A DNA stretch of 64,000 nucleotides from Norana najaformis (Eukaryota > Annelida > Clitellata > Crassiclitellata > Hormogastridae). The stretch's first letter is position 1, and every line of letters starts with the position of its first letter. Location of the stretch: assembly GCA_964023275.1 (NCBI GenBank), contig OZ029914.1, positions 49,740,530-49,804,529 of the forward strand, written 5' to 3'. Shown here one piece after another: positions 25,916 to 40,301 of the stretch. A program made the translations under genes and the position numbers. Under the pieces are notes generated by a model. That model did not search any database. It was not told the DNA's origin and saw only the letters and a list, made by a program, of their open reading frames with translations.

Positions 25916-26457
25916 CTCAGTCATCTGAACTGCTTCGATATTGCTCATAATGAGTCTTCATAGTCTTCTCTTCTTAAGCTGCATGAGATCATGTAATGTA
26001 GGTAGTACTATTGAATTTTTATGGAAATATATGTATAAACCTTTGTGAAATTGAAGAGTATCAATGTGATTATTTTTGCAAAAGCCTTGACGGTATGTAA
26101 AGAATGCAGCACTGTAGCTTTCCCTTGACAATGATAATCATGCATTTGCGTTATTAAGAACCTTACATATTTCCGTATATATTTTCTCTATTCGAGCCAA
26201 TTGCAAGATAACAATTAGCTACCGTGTTTTGGTTGTACTGTGAAACATCCAGCCGGCAATGTTTGTCTTGCACTTTATGAGCTTACCAGTTATTAGCATC
26301 ATTTGCATCCGCAGCATCCGCTTGCATTGCTTTTCAAATAACAAACGATATAAATTGGTTCATTAGCCATTCAGAATCGCCAGGTTATTACGCATTAAAA
26401 TACTTGTTTTGCAAGGACAGACAATTGTAATTTTAAATTTGAAACTATAGCCAGATT

Positions 26458-27497
26458 ATGTTTAAATTCCAAAGGATAATCTCTTGGAGCTTACTTTGTT
26501 TAATTGTTCACGGTGGTTTTGGTGTTGCGCTTTGTATCAATCTAATCTAAGTGGTTCGAATTGTTAAATTCAACTGCATTAGTGCTATAATGAAATTATT
26601 TTCTTGCAACTGATAATGCTGTTTAAAGCCATTTTAAAATGTTGATATTCTGCTTACACACTGGAACTTCATCCAGTAATTACTTCATCATGCAGCCTTC
26701 AAATTTGGTGGTATATGTTGGAAAGCCGATGAGGATGGAATGCAGGATGACTTCAAATTCTTTGACACAGTGGTACGTTCAGGAGGGAAGGTCCAATACT
26801 AGCCGCATTTTACTGTACAATTGGAAGACGTTCAACAAACAATTGAATTGTGAATTCTCAGTTGATAATGAAGCAGTGAGACATCGCAACCTACTAACGC
26901 ACAACATTAAACTAGAATATGCTGGGATTTATGAATGTTTCATGTTACACTCAAGCTCATCCAGTGCTAGCAGATTTTTATTCAAAGCACAGCTGATTGT
27001 TTTAGGTAAACATTAAAAGTAAGATCAATTTTAAGAAATCTTAATGGATAGATTTTAATATGCTTAGACAGTTTCATTGGCTGTTTGACAAGAATTTGTA
27101 AGCATGTCATATCCTCACAACAATAGAACACGTATCATTAGTTTGCACTGTATTCTTTAAAGAAGGTTGGACAACATAGACTATGAAAATAAGATCTTCA
27201 GCTTCTGGTTTCCATTTGCCGACCTTTCAGTAGTTAAGGTGCATCTAAGGAGAACTCTTGATCTTGATTTCTATAGTTTTAGCTTCGGATCCTTTGTGCA
27301 ATTTGTCTGCAAATTCAAACTACATCGTGGAAAACGAAAGCTTAGCGATATCGTGCAGAATAAGTTACAACGGAATTTGGAGTCCAGTAATGCAATGGAT
27401 TAAGCAGGGCGCTGAACTCAAATCTGAATCGAATCGTAATGACAGTTCTGGTTCTCGAAATCTTATTTCAACTCTAAAAGTTAGAGCAAATAAATAA
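26458..27497 (+). pseudogene. IgSF pseudogene I-p (truncated family I copy)
   Basis: A signal-like segment starts at 26458 (MFKFQRIISWSLLCLIV). Ig1 follows at about 26670-27005 (MECRMTS...YAGIYECFML, donor TTTTAG/GTAAAC), and the first half of Ig2 at 27293-27497 (ASDPLC...) ends at an in-frame TAA. The rest of Ig2, Ig3, and the membrane and tail exons are absent. The Ig1 acceptor CAG seen in I-2 is CTG here, and no clear donor follows the signal exon. About 250 bases of upstream sequence are homologous to the I-1/I-2 promoter region. It is probably a dead tandem copy in the loop of the inverted repeat. Confidence 0.8.
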
Positions 27498-28009
27498 AAT
27501 AAATCCAATAATCGGACACTATTTTAATCTACGAATTTGCCTTCAGTTGATATTCATTTAACCGATACCAAAACAATGGAAAGCTGAGTAGGCACCATTG
27601 TATTTCTCTGGCTGTCATCATCCAAATACTAGTTTGGCTCAAAGCACTAGTTATTTTAATTCCACCAACCAGTGTCGTGTAAGCAAATTAAAATAACGTA
27701 AAATAAGAGATATTTTGAATAGCTTAAGAAAAAATTTCCAAAGAAATAAATATTTAAAGTAAAATTGTTTTTAAGGCATGAGAGAATTCGCAGTAAATAG
27801 TTTATAGTTAAAGCAGGCACAGTTGCACACCGGATAAAACTGCTTCTAAAATATCTGAAATATCTGCTCATATCTTTTTTCTGTTTTAAATTTTAAATTT
27901 CAATTTAGCCGTTTTGACTTCTCATCCTCAACAGCAAATTTAGAACCATCGTATACAAAGAAACACACAAAGTTGATGTAAAGGTCAAAAGGTGAACCAA
28001 AAAGGGTAC

Positions 28010-31000
28010 AGTAGACCCGCTAAAACTCAGTTAACCTATATTATCATTATTACTAAATGGCGATTATACAAGGTCGATAACTAAAGTAACACAAGTAACA
28101 AAGTAACAAACAATATCACACTTCATAGAGTAGCATTGTAGTATTTAGTAGATCACGGTTGATGTTTTGAATATTAGTACATATCAATTAAATAATTTTT
28201 AAAGTTAATCTTGAACTGGCTCTTTTTTCTCTAGTTTTTCCTCTAGGTTTTTTATAAGCTTACCTACTTTGTCTTTGTTGTTTGCGTAGACATGTAGATT
28301 ACTTAAGCTACTGAGACAATTTCTGACATGCAGCAGCTAAATCGTCTCAAGTTTTTACTGAGCCAGTTTCTGACATGTTAATTCGTCTTAAGATTTAAGC
28401 ATTTTGTGAATATGAATATACATAATTCCTCAACTAGTCCATGGTAATATAGTCAGGTCGGGTGTATTCAAAATCTTGCAGAGTTTTCAAGCACTGATAT
28501 ATTAAGATTGCCAAGTTATATATTAGCAAGATGTTGTTTTTTCAAACAAGAACATATTTTTCTTGCTTCAAAGTTAATATGGCTGTAAGATACGTGGTTC
28601 ATATGTTTCCGAGTATATGCTTTCTAATCAAGCTAATAGCAAGATAACAAATAGCTACCTATTGTACGGTTGTACTATGCAACATCCAGTCGGCTGTGTT
28701 TGTCTTGCACTTTATGGCTTCACCAGTCATTAGCATCACGTGAATCCACAACATCCGCTTGCACTGCTTTTCAACTAACAAACGAGATAATTTCTTCAGT
28801 AGCCATCCAGAATCGCCAAGGACTAGTTTGAAGGGCAGAATCTGTTATTTGAAGCTTGAAGATATAGCCAGAATATGCTTAGATACCGAAGTACCATCGC
28901 ATGGATCTTAATTTGTGTAGTTACTCCACTCGGTAGGTTTTATGTTACTTTTTATTGTGACTTACACATAACATGAGTTGTAAGTAGTTCAGAAGACATT
29001 TCAACTGTGTGTTTGTTAGAAACTCAGCAAATCACCGGGGATCCTTAATTGCAAATCCTTCCTAGTTTCCTCTTAAAATCTATGATAGTGTCTAGTGAAA
29101 CAGTAATACCACCCACTTCATTCCACACGTGTATAACTATTGCAGTGCCTTAATGTTACTGTCAGTTTTGAGTGTTCCAAAATTTTAAGTTCTAATGCAT
29201 AAACGTTAAAATGGAATCATTTGTGTACAACTAATAACCGTGTAAAAATCAGTTCACTTTGTTTAAATATATTTTTTTATACAAAACAGCTTTGTCCGAC
29301 AATTCCTTAATACGGCAGCCTTTGAATATGGTGACACACGTTGGAAATCCTATGAGGATGGAATGTAGAGTGACTTCAAATTTGTTGACACAGTGGTACT
29401 TTCAGGAGGGAAGAATCAATAATAGCCGAATTATATTGTACAATGGGAATACGTTCAGCAAACAATTGAATTGGGAATTTTCAGTTGATAATGAACCAGT
29501 GGGACGTCACGATCTAACAACTCACAACACCAAACTAGAATATGCTGGCATTTATGAATGTTACATGTTGCATTCTAACTCATCCATTGTTAGCGGAGTT
29601 TCATCCAAAGCACAACTGATTGTTTTAGGTATGTACAAAAAGTAGGATCAGTTTAAAGAAATTTTAAAGCACAGATTGTTACATGCTTAAGCAGTTTCAT
29701 TGGCTGTTTGACAAGAATGTGCAGAAGTAAGTTTCCCAAAACGTTAGTGCACGCCCGTTACTTTGCACTGTATTCTTTCAAGAAGATAGGACAATAAATA
29801 CTAAGTGAATTTGTCGTATTAATCAGTCTATTATAATACACTTGTTTTGAACAATATTCGCTGTACAGCCATCGTATTGTGTTGTTCTATTTGTTAGTCA
29901 AGGGCGTTTTCGGAAACAATTTTGCTGGTTTCCTTTTATGATACTATAGATCACCGAAGAAATAGACTGAAATGTTTGCTTCGAAAACATGCGAATTTCT
30001 CAGTTATCGTAAAGCTTGTAATAATAGCGAAGTTAGTTAAGAGCCATCAGCGTCTGGCTTTGGTTTGCCCATTTTCACTAATTAAGATACTTCTAAGAAA
30101 AGCTTTTGATTTTGAATTTCGTTGTTTAAGCTTCGGATCCTTTGTGTGAAAGTTACTTGTCTGGAAATTCGAACTACATTGCGGAAAACGAAACCTTAGC
30201 AGTGTCGTGCAGTATAAGCTACAACGGAATTTGGAGTCCAATAATGCAATGGTTCAAGCATGGCGCTGAAGTCAAATCTGAATCGTATCGTAAAGATAGT
30301 TCTGGTTCTCGGACTCTTATTTCAACTCTGAGAGTTAAAGTAAATTCCAGTGACAACGGAGCAATTTTCTCCTGCAAGACGTTCTTTGCTCCCCACTCTA
30401 GTTCATTTGTAACCAACGCTACAAATGTACCAGATTACGTTTATCATTGGAACATCACAATTAAAGTACATTGTAAGTGTTTTTCACAATAATGCATATT
30501 CCTTTGAAACATTGTATAGTCTAAAACAATCGGTGTTGATATAGATGAAGTACTAGAAATATTTTTGCTTACACTATAGCAGCCATGTTCTACAATTGCC
30601 TGAGATTGGTTTTCATTTTATCATGTGAGAAATATCGACTAGAATATTTAACTTTCTAATCCAATCTAAAATTATTTTAGTAATGTAATCGCACTAGTTT
30701 CCAATTTACAGTGGTTGAAAATAAATTCAAGCTAAAATCTTAAAACTGTATTCTCAAAACCTACGACTGATCTATGGAGTACAATTCCTCATTCGTGACT
30801 TATAAGTATTGTATATTTGAACCATGTAGATGGGCCTCGAAACGTAACAATAACGCCTGTGAAGGAGTTCTACGAAATTGGATCACAACTCCATTGTAAT
30901 GCTGATGGTAACCCTGAGCCCAAATTTGAATGGAGATACATTTATGCTTCACCAGTCGGAGTTGGACGCGAACTATTGCTCAACATGTCTGCTAGTCAAA

Positions 31001-31295
31001 ACGATCAGGAATATACCTTGGAGTGCACGGCAGAAAACTTGGTTAATGGGACCAGGCATGTTGACCAGAAGCAAGTAACTGTTAATATCAAAGGTAAGAA
31101 ATGTACTTCTGTTGCAATTTATTTAGCAACTGGTTGACACGAGGGACCACATCTGCCTTGGAACTAAAACCTGAGTTTAAGCTGAAGTGCATGACCGGAG
31201 TGATTGTTTGAATTTACCCTTGCACAGCTGTTCTTTATTATTTGCACTTTGCTTTCTATATTCAGTTGGAGGAAGGTATGGACAGTGTGTAATAA
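28010..31295 (+). repeat. Right arm of inverted duplication I
   Basis: Inverted homologue of 22490-25915. The inner boundary is shared text near AGTAGACCC(G/A)CTAAAACTCA, and the outer boundary lies about 200 bases after the Ig3 exon. Protein differences rise with distance from the centre: 1 in Ig1, about 9 in Ig2 and about 15 in Ig3. Confidence 0.85.
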
Positions 31296-32058
31296 ACGTC
31301 AAGATCAAAATTAGAGGTCAAAATATTTTTAAAATAGAATTCTTACTCTACATTTATTCTGATTTAAAAATTCAAATTTTGTTAAACCTGTGATAAGTAG
31401 GCCTAATAAAAGTTATATTCTTATTGTTGATTGCACATTTAGTAATCAAACTATCTAAATATAAAAAAACAAACATTCGAAACTATTAGCATAGTTCTAC
31501 ATGATTCTGCATTTAAAGGCCTATATGCAGTTTTATACATCAATCTGCCGAACCCAAAACAAAGCTGAAAGCCTGCATGCAAGATCTCTAGGAAAGATAC
31601 ACAAAGTAAGACCACAGCTACTTGGGAAAGACAATGTAAACGAAGACATAGCAAGACTTGGACTAAACATTAGAGAAGCATTGGACTTATCAAATGACCG
31701 AAAAGCATGAAGATCATTTAGTCATAGATCAATCGCCGCCAAATTTCGCATAATTATGTTATATTTATCACACTTTTTTGGCAAACTCGATTGAATCTGA
31801 CATTGAATACCACGAAAACCGACCTGCAATACACAAGTCAACGGATATTATTGAATTTCTCTCAGTTTTTTCAGTGGCCAGTAATTACAATTATTAAAGG
31901 TCCTTTAGCTGAACTTAACTGTTTCCATTTTAGGAGAGCGGTCTTTGGCTTCCGCATATGTTTTTGGAGTTGTTGGAGCAGGTGGAGGAATCGTCTGTAC
32001 AGCAATTGCTTTCTTGATACCATTACTTCTGAGACGAAGGAAAAAGAAAGGTTTTTAA
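28875..32058 (+). CDS. IgSF receptor I-2: signal, three Ig domains, class B membrane exon, short basic end
   Basis: Exons: signal 28875-28932 (MLRYRSTIAWILICVVTPL), Ig1 29290-29628, Ig2 30131-30472, Ig3 30830-31093, membrane 31934-32058. All joins are phase 1, giving about 375 residues. Ig domains are as in I-1, with conserved Cys pairs and Trp (MECR/YEC, VSCS/FSC, LHCN/LECT). The membrane exon is unlike that of I-1: ASAYVFGVVGAGGGIVCTAI, then FLIPLLL and a basic RRRKKKGF before a TAA. I found no tyrosine tail. The only possible donor there, AAAG/GTTTTT, is poor, though a tail exon could be missing near the N run. Either the receptor is short-tailed and needs a partner to signal, or the 3' end is incomplete. 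Confidence 0.8.
31535..31745 (+). mobile_element. LINE reverse-transcriptase remnant in I-2 intron
   Basis: The translation LLGKDNVNEDIARLGLNIRE, then ALDLSNDRKA, resembles the last residues of a non-LTR reverse transcriptase (GL...EA..L..DR..W). It is a fragment with no other domain, sitting between the Ig3 and membrane exons of I-2, outside the duplicated arm. Confidence 0.5.
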
Positions 32059-32550
32059 TTACGCTTTCTGTATAACTTGCCAATACAATTTAGCTCTAAC
32101 ATTCAACTGAGATTATTTTACATGCAACCATTTTTACAACTTTTGCGATAAATGAACAGTATCATTGAATTTGGGAATTTTTAGCTGAACTTTGCTTGTA
32201 AATCGGGTTGAACGTTAGCCTCGAGTGATGAGTCTGAACTTCATTATGTATTACACAGAGCCAAACTAACTTGTATACTTTGTCCATCACAAAGAGCTAG
32301 GCTATTGTTCTCGATAATTATAATTTTTTAAAAATTAAATAACTCGAGAAATAGTCTACAAGCTCATTGATTCTGCTTTATTAACGTTTATGGTATATAA
32401 ATCGTGTCGCTACTTACATAATGACAATGCTTAACTGAAGACAGAAGCCATTCCAAATTAATTACTGCGCAAGATTCCCATTTTAACCGCCTCTAATGAG
32501 GCTCTAACCTGCACATTTCTCTAACAAGGCGATCGATCAGCCAATTGGCT

Positions 32551-32583
32551 NNNNNNNNNNNNNNNNNNNNNNNNNNNNNNNNN
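32551..32583. other. Assembly gap (33 N)
   Basis: A run of 33 Ns. The sequence immediately after it is already inside an Ig exon of gene III, so the signal exon and most of Ig1 of that gene are lost in or before the gap. The true gap size is unknown. Confidence 0.98.
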
Positions 32584-35500
32584 CAGGGCGTGCAAAACCG
32601 TTAACCGACAAAGCTGAGCTAATAGTATTAGGTATTACTCAATATTACTATTCAAATTGATAATAAATATGTAAAGCATGTCGAGACCAGATGGGAATTG
32701 ACAGTTCTATGACAAGTTATGGATTGCATATACATGCAGATATATACATATATATATCCCTTAGAGGTCAACACCAAATGCAATTACATACTAAAGAACC
32801 CAGGGGTAAAATTATCTCAATTTATATCGTTTCAAGCAATAGCTGAAAAGTGAATACTGTTACAATACAATATGCAAGACATATAGACAACAGTATGTAA
32901 CTAAATAATCTCAAATCAAAGAGGTTTATAAATTTGTGTATCTACAACAACGTTTGCTTTTGTATTCATCCACACAATCCTGTATGTCTGATACATCAGG
33001 ATCTTGCCCAACCAGCATACCCACGTTGGACCAACGCTATCCGACATTGGCTCAATTTTGGCCAACATTGGTCCAAAGTGTGTGTGTGTGCTGGCTAGAT
33101 GGTTACGTACATTGATGCTGATTCGATTATTCGCCGGTCATGGTATCCGCAGATGAAACGTCAACATTTATCAGCAATCAGTGCGAAAATGTATTCAAAA
33201 TTGACTTTTTATGACATCATAGATGTCTTACAAGACCAAGACGTGTTGCAGATATTGCTGACTGTGACTGCTGCAAGCAGCTAAATCAAATTTCGCATGA
33301 AAATATAACAAATTGATCCAAACAGATCCTTGTGCAACTAAGCACAAAGTCATCAATTAAGAACCATTAAAATTGTATTAGCAGCCGGTTATAATGATTC
33401 AAAATCATTGAGGTAGTTTCCTCCGTCCGGACTGACCCTCTGAGGGATATATATATATATATATATGCAAATATATACGCTGGTTTTAGATATTCCATTC
33501 TAAGAAGTTCAAATAATTCAGGGCAAGTACAGTGCTTGGGTTGAAAATACATGTACAAATACCTGCATATGGAATACAAGTACTACTCGAGTACAAGTAC
33601 CAAGCACTATATTCTTGCTCGTTTTTGCATGCACTGAATTTCATATTTTAAAATCTGTAATGCTTGCTCTACCATTTGCTAGTGACTGTATCATACGTAG
33701 CCTGTACTGTGGGATCAAAGCTCTCAGCGTAAACTGAATTATTTACTGATAGCTTATTGCGAAGTGATCCTGTGAGACATACCCAAAGTCGTTGAACAAT
33801 ACTCTTGATTTTGCTTATGTCAGCTTAAATTGATATAAGAGAACGATTTTGATACCAGTAATCCTCGTAAACAAGCCGATTTTAGAGCCCGAAGACGATG
33901 CATACAGAGAATGATATACTTAAAACCTAAATACGGCTCAGAGTTGGTCTTTGTATGCCAACATGCATATGCAACACATGTAGTATGGATTCAGAAAGTT
34001 AACGGTCCGTGAAAAGAAAAACATCGTACTTTAGCAACCATAACAGAACATAGAGACATTCGTACAAGGTACCGAATAATGAAAAGCGAACAGAGCACAA
34101 TGGGAAGCTATTTATAGCAGAAATATGCGGTAGTAACATATGTATTGAATCTGCACACAAGAAGTTATTCAGTAATGAGATGACAACAAGATATAGCCTA
34201 TATTATGTATACATTTCTACAACATGCTTTAAAACTGGTACTCTAAAAATACCTATTCAGATCCTACAAATCTCAAATATAACATAATGTATTTCTTCTC
34301 TATCGGTTTCTGTTGTGTTGCTTCATTGTCAGGTTCCAATCCAGTGTGCAGCGATAACACAAGCACACCTGATAGTTCTGTTGTCGAAAATGATGACTTG
34401 AGATTGACATGTCATGTAAACTACTCTGGTAACTGGAGCCCAGTTATGAACTGGTCAAAAGAAAATCATGTTGATCTTCTGGTTGCACATTCTAACATAC
34501 ACGGAAATGTTACACCGGGCTTAAATTATTTGACATCAAGCATCGTTGTACGTGCAAAGCTGAGTGAAGATGGAACACTGCCAACATATACATGTAAGAC
34601 GACCTTTGCACTTCCAGTGGACTCATTTCAAGACAACAATACCAGGGCAATACATATGCCGGATTATGTACATCTGTGGAACATTACAATTCGGGTCAGA
34701 TGTAAGTATTCCACAGCTGAGTATATCGCTACAAGTAAGACTAGAGCAATATGCAGCTACAGCTAAGCATTTTTCAACTGCATTGCACATGCAAGTTTTT
34801 CACTGCGCTACTAGAAATAATCCTAATTGGTGTTTGTTTCTAAACTGAGCTCACCTTAGTTCTTAAATTCTAATTTCTGTTTCACTTGAAACGACCATCG
34901 ATTAATATACTGTACATTATGATAGTGTCGCTATAGTAGTCATTTCATTAGATTAGAAGCGATTATTGCGGACGTAAAGTCGGTAAATCTGAATATCAGG
35001 CGCTAATGAATTCCGGTTAGGAACCAGCATACATACATAGACCATAAATGCATACATACTTACATAAAATGTTAACATTTTTCGCTGATCATACTCGAGC
35101 GATGCTATAACTATCGCTGTACATCTTGCATTTGCCACAGATGGCACAAGAAATCTAAGAATAACTCCGCTGCTGAACGAGTTCAACCCTGGTGACCGCC
35201 TGCGCTGTGTTGCCGATGGTGACCCTATTCCTTCCTATGAATGGTCACAAACTCAAGGCCCTAAGTCTGTTATCAGCGAAGGCATTCAGAGTACCTACTT
35301 CACAGTCGAAGAAACAATGACTAGCGACCAGGAATATACCTTCCAGTGCAAAGCCGTGAATAAGGTGGCTGGACAAGAGAAGGCAATATTTAAAAGGATC
35401 AATTTTAAAGTCAAAGGTACTGCGTATCATTCAGTCTATAACTTATCCAACGCACAGCATTTCACTTAATAAGCTCTTGGTAAATAGTCAACTGCATGTT

Positions 35501-37324
35501 TGCTACTGGTTTTAAGTTATTGTGCCTCTTTAACTTTCTATATGGCACCTCAAATGTTAGGCCTATCTGTGTATATTGACACATCTGCATGCAGTATTCA
35601 ATACAGTATTCAGTTTATTAATAAAACGAGACCCTGTTGAACTTATGATCGGGTCAAACCACTCGCGGACCCAAACAAGACAGGGTACAACTATATAATT
35701 GCTTGAACATAAAATCTTGATGAAAATGCCGAAATGTATTTTCCTTACGATAACTGTATCAAGTCTGATCACATCATTTACTTTTTAGGTCGGGATAGGC
35801 AGTCGTTTCCCGTTGGTTATGTAATCGGTGGAGTAGGAGGAATCGTCATAACAGTTGCTGTAGTCCTACTAAAGAAGCATTTAAAGAATAGATTTCGCAC
35901 ATCAACACAATCAACAAACCCCGATGATAGGTTAACAGGTAATGGCGCGCTAAGCCTAAACACAGTGTCCAATATGGGAGGAAAACGCTGCAGTAAAATA
36001 AACTGATAACTTCTGTAGCACCACTGTATTGATGTTCAAGGCATCAGTCCATTGTCGCAACTAACCAAAATTTGTGTGCAGGCCAAATACCAAGGTGAAT
36101 CCAGTCGAAAACCAAAAGGTAAATCCGAGAAAACACGCAATCAGTCAATAGAAGAAATGAGTCTAGAAAGAGATGAGTTTTTAGTGGAGATGTGAAGGCA
36201 AACACATACTTAACAGAGCGAATGTTTGCTGGAAGAAAGTTCCAGAACCTAGGACCTGCGCCAAAAAGCACTCCAATCGAGAGCTCTCCTTATCCATGGA
36301 ATAGTCAGATGAAAACAGTTAAAGGACTTAGTTGAACAATGTCTATCACAAGCCTATAGTCAATTGACTATGTAATCAATGCATAGACAGATAAACATGG
36401 AACTAGACCGAGAAATTAAGAGAGGCAGAGAGGGGATTGATATAAAGCCAGCAGTAGACTCAGAGAAAGAGACAGAGGCAAAGGTAGATATAAAGATATA
36501 CGAAAATGGTCTTGAACCTTTGAAAAAGGTGAAGAAAACGGTCTAGTCAAAACAGGAGCACTCAAAAGAAGAAATATTACTTACCCAACGCTGCCAAATT
36601 AAACAAAATGCACAGTATATCCAAATCGCTTTAACTTTTTTTGCTCTCTTTCTTCAGCTTGCTCTGTCTCTTTGAATCTGTGTATCTTTATATATATATC
36701 TCACACTTCTATCTGTCTTTATTTATAGCTCTCTGCCTTAAGTCTACTGCCTACCTCTCTTCATCTCTTTTAGCTCGTTTTCTTTCTCTTTGCTCTATTT
36801 TCTGATCTACGTTCTCAATCACTGTCTTCCTGTTATCAGCTGTCAATATTTCTTCTCACTGCAGTCAGTATTGCTCTGTAATATTGCCTTTTAAACCGTG
36901 TTCATAAGACGAACACAGTTAGCAAAATGCCAGCTCTAACTGAATTGTTCGCTGGTATGTTTAGCCTTAAAAAAATAGCACACGACTGAGGCAATAGCCT
37001 AGGATAGCCTACGAATTCGGAAAATCGACAGTTCACTTTCTTTTTTAAAGAGGCCCATAGATATCAGATGTCTCCCGACTAGAAAAACCTGTTAGTCTTT
37101 TTCACACTTGACTGGACTGTGTACAAGGTTAGTCTTTTTCATACTTGACTGGACTGTGCACAACGCTGTGTAAGCTGTGAGGTATGTTTACCGTGTCTAG
37201 TCGAGAGGCTCTAGCACCCCCAAACATTTTCCCACAGTAGGGAACAGTGCTCAATCGACTGTGAATAAAAATACTAGTATGAGTAGACCGCTTGGAAACA
37301 TTTATTTGGTAATCAGCTTCTGGC

Positions 37325-37374
<50 letters not shown>

Positions 37375-40213
37375 AATAATACTAATAATATTAATAACAA
37401 TACTATTAATATTAATAATATTGATAATAGTAGTATTATTGCTAGTATTAATAATAATAATAATATTATTATTATTATTAATACTATTAATAATATTATT
37501 GATAATAATACTATTATTAATATTATTAATATTATTATTATCAGCATTATTATTATTATTATTCTCAGAAATACGAATCGTATCTGCGATAAATTAGGGG
37601 TCGTCCGCTAGACTTGATTTCTTGTATGTGGGCTACAATGTATGTCATATAACGGACCGTGTTTGAGCCCCAGAGATGTACTAACGTTCTCTAGTCCCAT
37701 TGGTTTATGCTTTCATTTGAATAGTGTTGCAGCCTTATTTTATACAACCCAGTGACTGTATTTTCTGTACAGTATATATGTGCATTCTTACATATACTTC
37801 TGCACTCAGCGCTTTTGAGAGATAACTGAGTGACTTTATATTACAAACGTAAGAAATAAGTACATATAATTTATACTGTACATATGTACATACGAACGTA
37901 CATACATGCGTGCATACATACGTTTGTACATACATGCATGTATGAATACATACGTCATACTTACATGCATGCATGAATGCTTACATTACAGATACACACA
38001 TACACACATGGAGGCTATATATATCGCACATACAAATACGCATACATTCATGCATATTTATCTACACACATGCATCATGCATACGTGTATACATGTTGTT
38101 ACGAATGGCACATTTGGAAAGAAGGTTACTTGCTGAGTTGAGTGCCACCTGCAACACATGTTGTAGATGGGAGTGTTGGTATTAGTATATGAAGGAATGT
38201 CAGAGGATGGAGATTAATGGGAAAACCATAAAAAGGATGCATTTGTTGTAAAAGAAGGAGAAGTGATCGAGAAATTGTTGAAGAGTTTGAAACCGAACGG
38301 GAGAAAAAGCAACGTTTTTATGGAACAACGTGTTGTCGTCTTCGAGTCTTCAACAATTGGGGGCTCGTTCAAAAAAGCTCGTACGAAAGAGGCTCGTCCT
38401 AAAGAAATTCATCCAGTTGAATGAGTCGCCAACACTTGGGGCGTCGATGAAAGAAGGGAAGTCGTTGAGAAAAAGTATTCGGTCGCAGTACCGGTGTGCG
38501 ACTGTCGAAACAGTTATCAGCTCGGCAGAGAAGAGTACAGCTACAGGTAAGCGATGTGCGATCAACCGAAAGACTTTTCAATGCGGGAGGCTTTGTCGAG
38601 GCAGAGTTTTGTCAGGTTCAGAGTTTCGCTCTGCTGGGTTTCGTCAAGATAACGCCCCAGAGTTCGGTCTGTAAGGCGAAGCGAAAGGAATTTTTGGGCA
38701 CGAAGAGGTCTTCCGCTAGAGACTTCTACGCGGGGTGGTGCGGTCGAGGAAGTTCGTCTTCGGGACGCTTATTCTACAAAACATGGTCGGGAAATAATAG
38801 CGAGAAGTTTGTCCAATGGCGGCAGTGTATCCACTGTTGGTTCGGTCAGCGGCGTCCTCGTCTAAGGTCATGGAGTCAAGGGAGGAGCGAAGGAGAAGAA
38901 CGGGCTTGGACAATCCCGGACGAGCCCCCAATTGTTGCAAGTTGTCTAATGGGATGAGTAAACGCCAGCGCTAGTGTCAAATGGCAATATATTTACAAGC
39001 AACAATATGACTCGCGTGTACACAGAAACGCCCACAACGGCCAAACAACGAGCAGAATCTTAAGAGGAGATGCGTTCAAGAAAAATGTCAACTTCACAAA
39101 GAAAAGTCATCCACGTGAAGGAGACAGCATCAACCTCAAAAGGACATGTCGTGAATCCGGCAAACTATAACAACACAAACGACCAACAGGGTCAAAAAAC
39201 AATAGCCTGACTAACTAAGCATCAAGAACACGCCTATTTATAGGTGGACGTTCCCCGCCACAACTGACATTCCTACGATACAACAGCTGTTGCAGATGGC
39301 ACCCAAAGGTAGCATTCTAGCATTCCCGCCCACACGTGCCACCCGCAACAATGCATACACTGTGCTGTTTGTACTGTTTAACAGTAACTTTTACTTGTTC
39401 GGGTAGGGAGTGCCCCTGCTGAGTTTTTTCTATAAGAGGCGCTATATAAATCTTAAATTACAATTACAATTACACAAACATACTTGCATGCACCTGGCAA
39501 TGAAAAGATACAAGTTGTACACACATACCATGCGTACATACCGTTGTTACAACTCGTCTAAGGATACGTAATAGGACACCTGGTTTAGGTTTAAAATTTG
39601 GTTTATATCCTATGCTATATTCAAGCGTAACTTAACCCCCGTGGAGTTACACGACGTCGATCCCATACGAAAAGAAATCAAAACGTCCTTTAAAAGTCGC
39701 TGACAAGTAACGGTTCATAAAGGGCCAAAAAATCATTCACGCTGGGAGGCAACAGCATTAGTGAATAGACTGACAACAAAAAGCTCACACGCGACCGGTA
39801 AATAACATGCAATTGAGCAAAAACCAAAACGCCTTTTGTCAGGTCGGTTCTCTCGCCCAAAATGTACATACGACATGAATCTGCAACCATTTGGACCAAT
39901 CATAGAAGCAGTGTTTAATACTGTGAAAACCCCATGACGTGCATAGAAACATTTATGCATACATATATGCAACCATACATACAAACATACTTACATACAC
40001 CTGATAATGGAAAGAAGCCACTGTTTGAGCACTCACCTTTCATCGTATTAGTATCGTAATCGTAGGCATAAACTCGAGATTTCTACACCGCCAAATGAAA
40101 GCTAAGTTGCGGGAGCCAGCTTATCACAGGCGCTCAATCATCACAAAATCGGCAGGTAGGATCAGATTCGGTTCCAGATCAAGATCCAATGATCACGCAG
40201 GCAGGCAGCCAGC

Positions 40214-40301
<88 letters not shown>

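Noticed and set aside
31934..32058. I-2 as a proven short-tailed activating partner
   Set aside because: The class B partner II-1 also shows an early stop after its membrane exon unless spliced, so the short end of I-2 could simply reflect an unseen tail exon near the assembly gap.
37261..37611. Ile/Asn-rich frames on both strands
   Set aside because: Produced by (ATT)n repeats; open on both strands because the repeat lacks stops.
38330..38957. Basic, Ser-rich frames between the facing LTRs as a possible gag gene
   Set aside because: No gag, zinc-knuckle or protease pattern; overlapping frames on both strands are equally open because the block is GC-rich.
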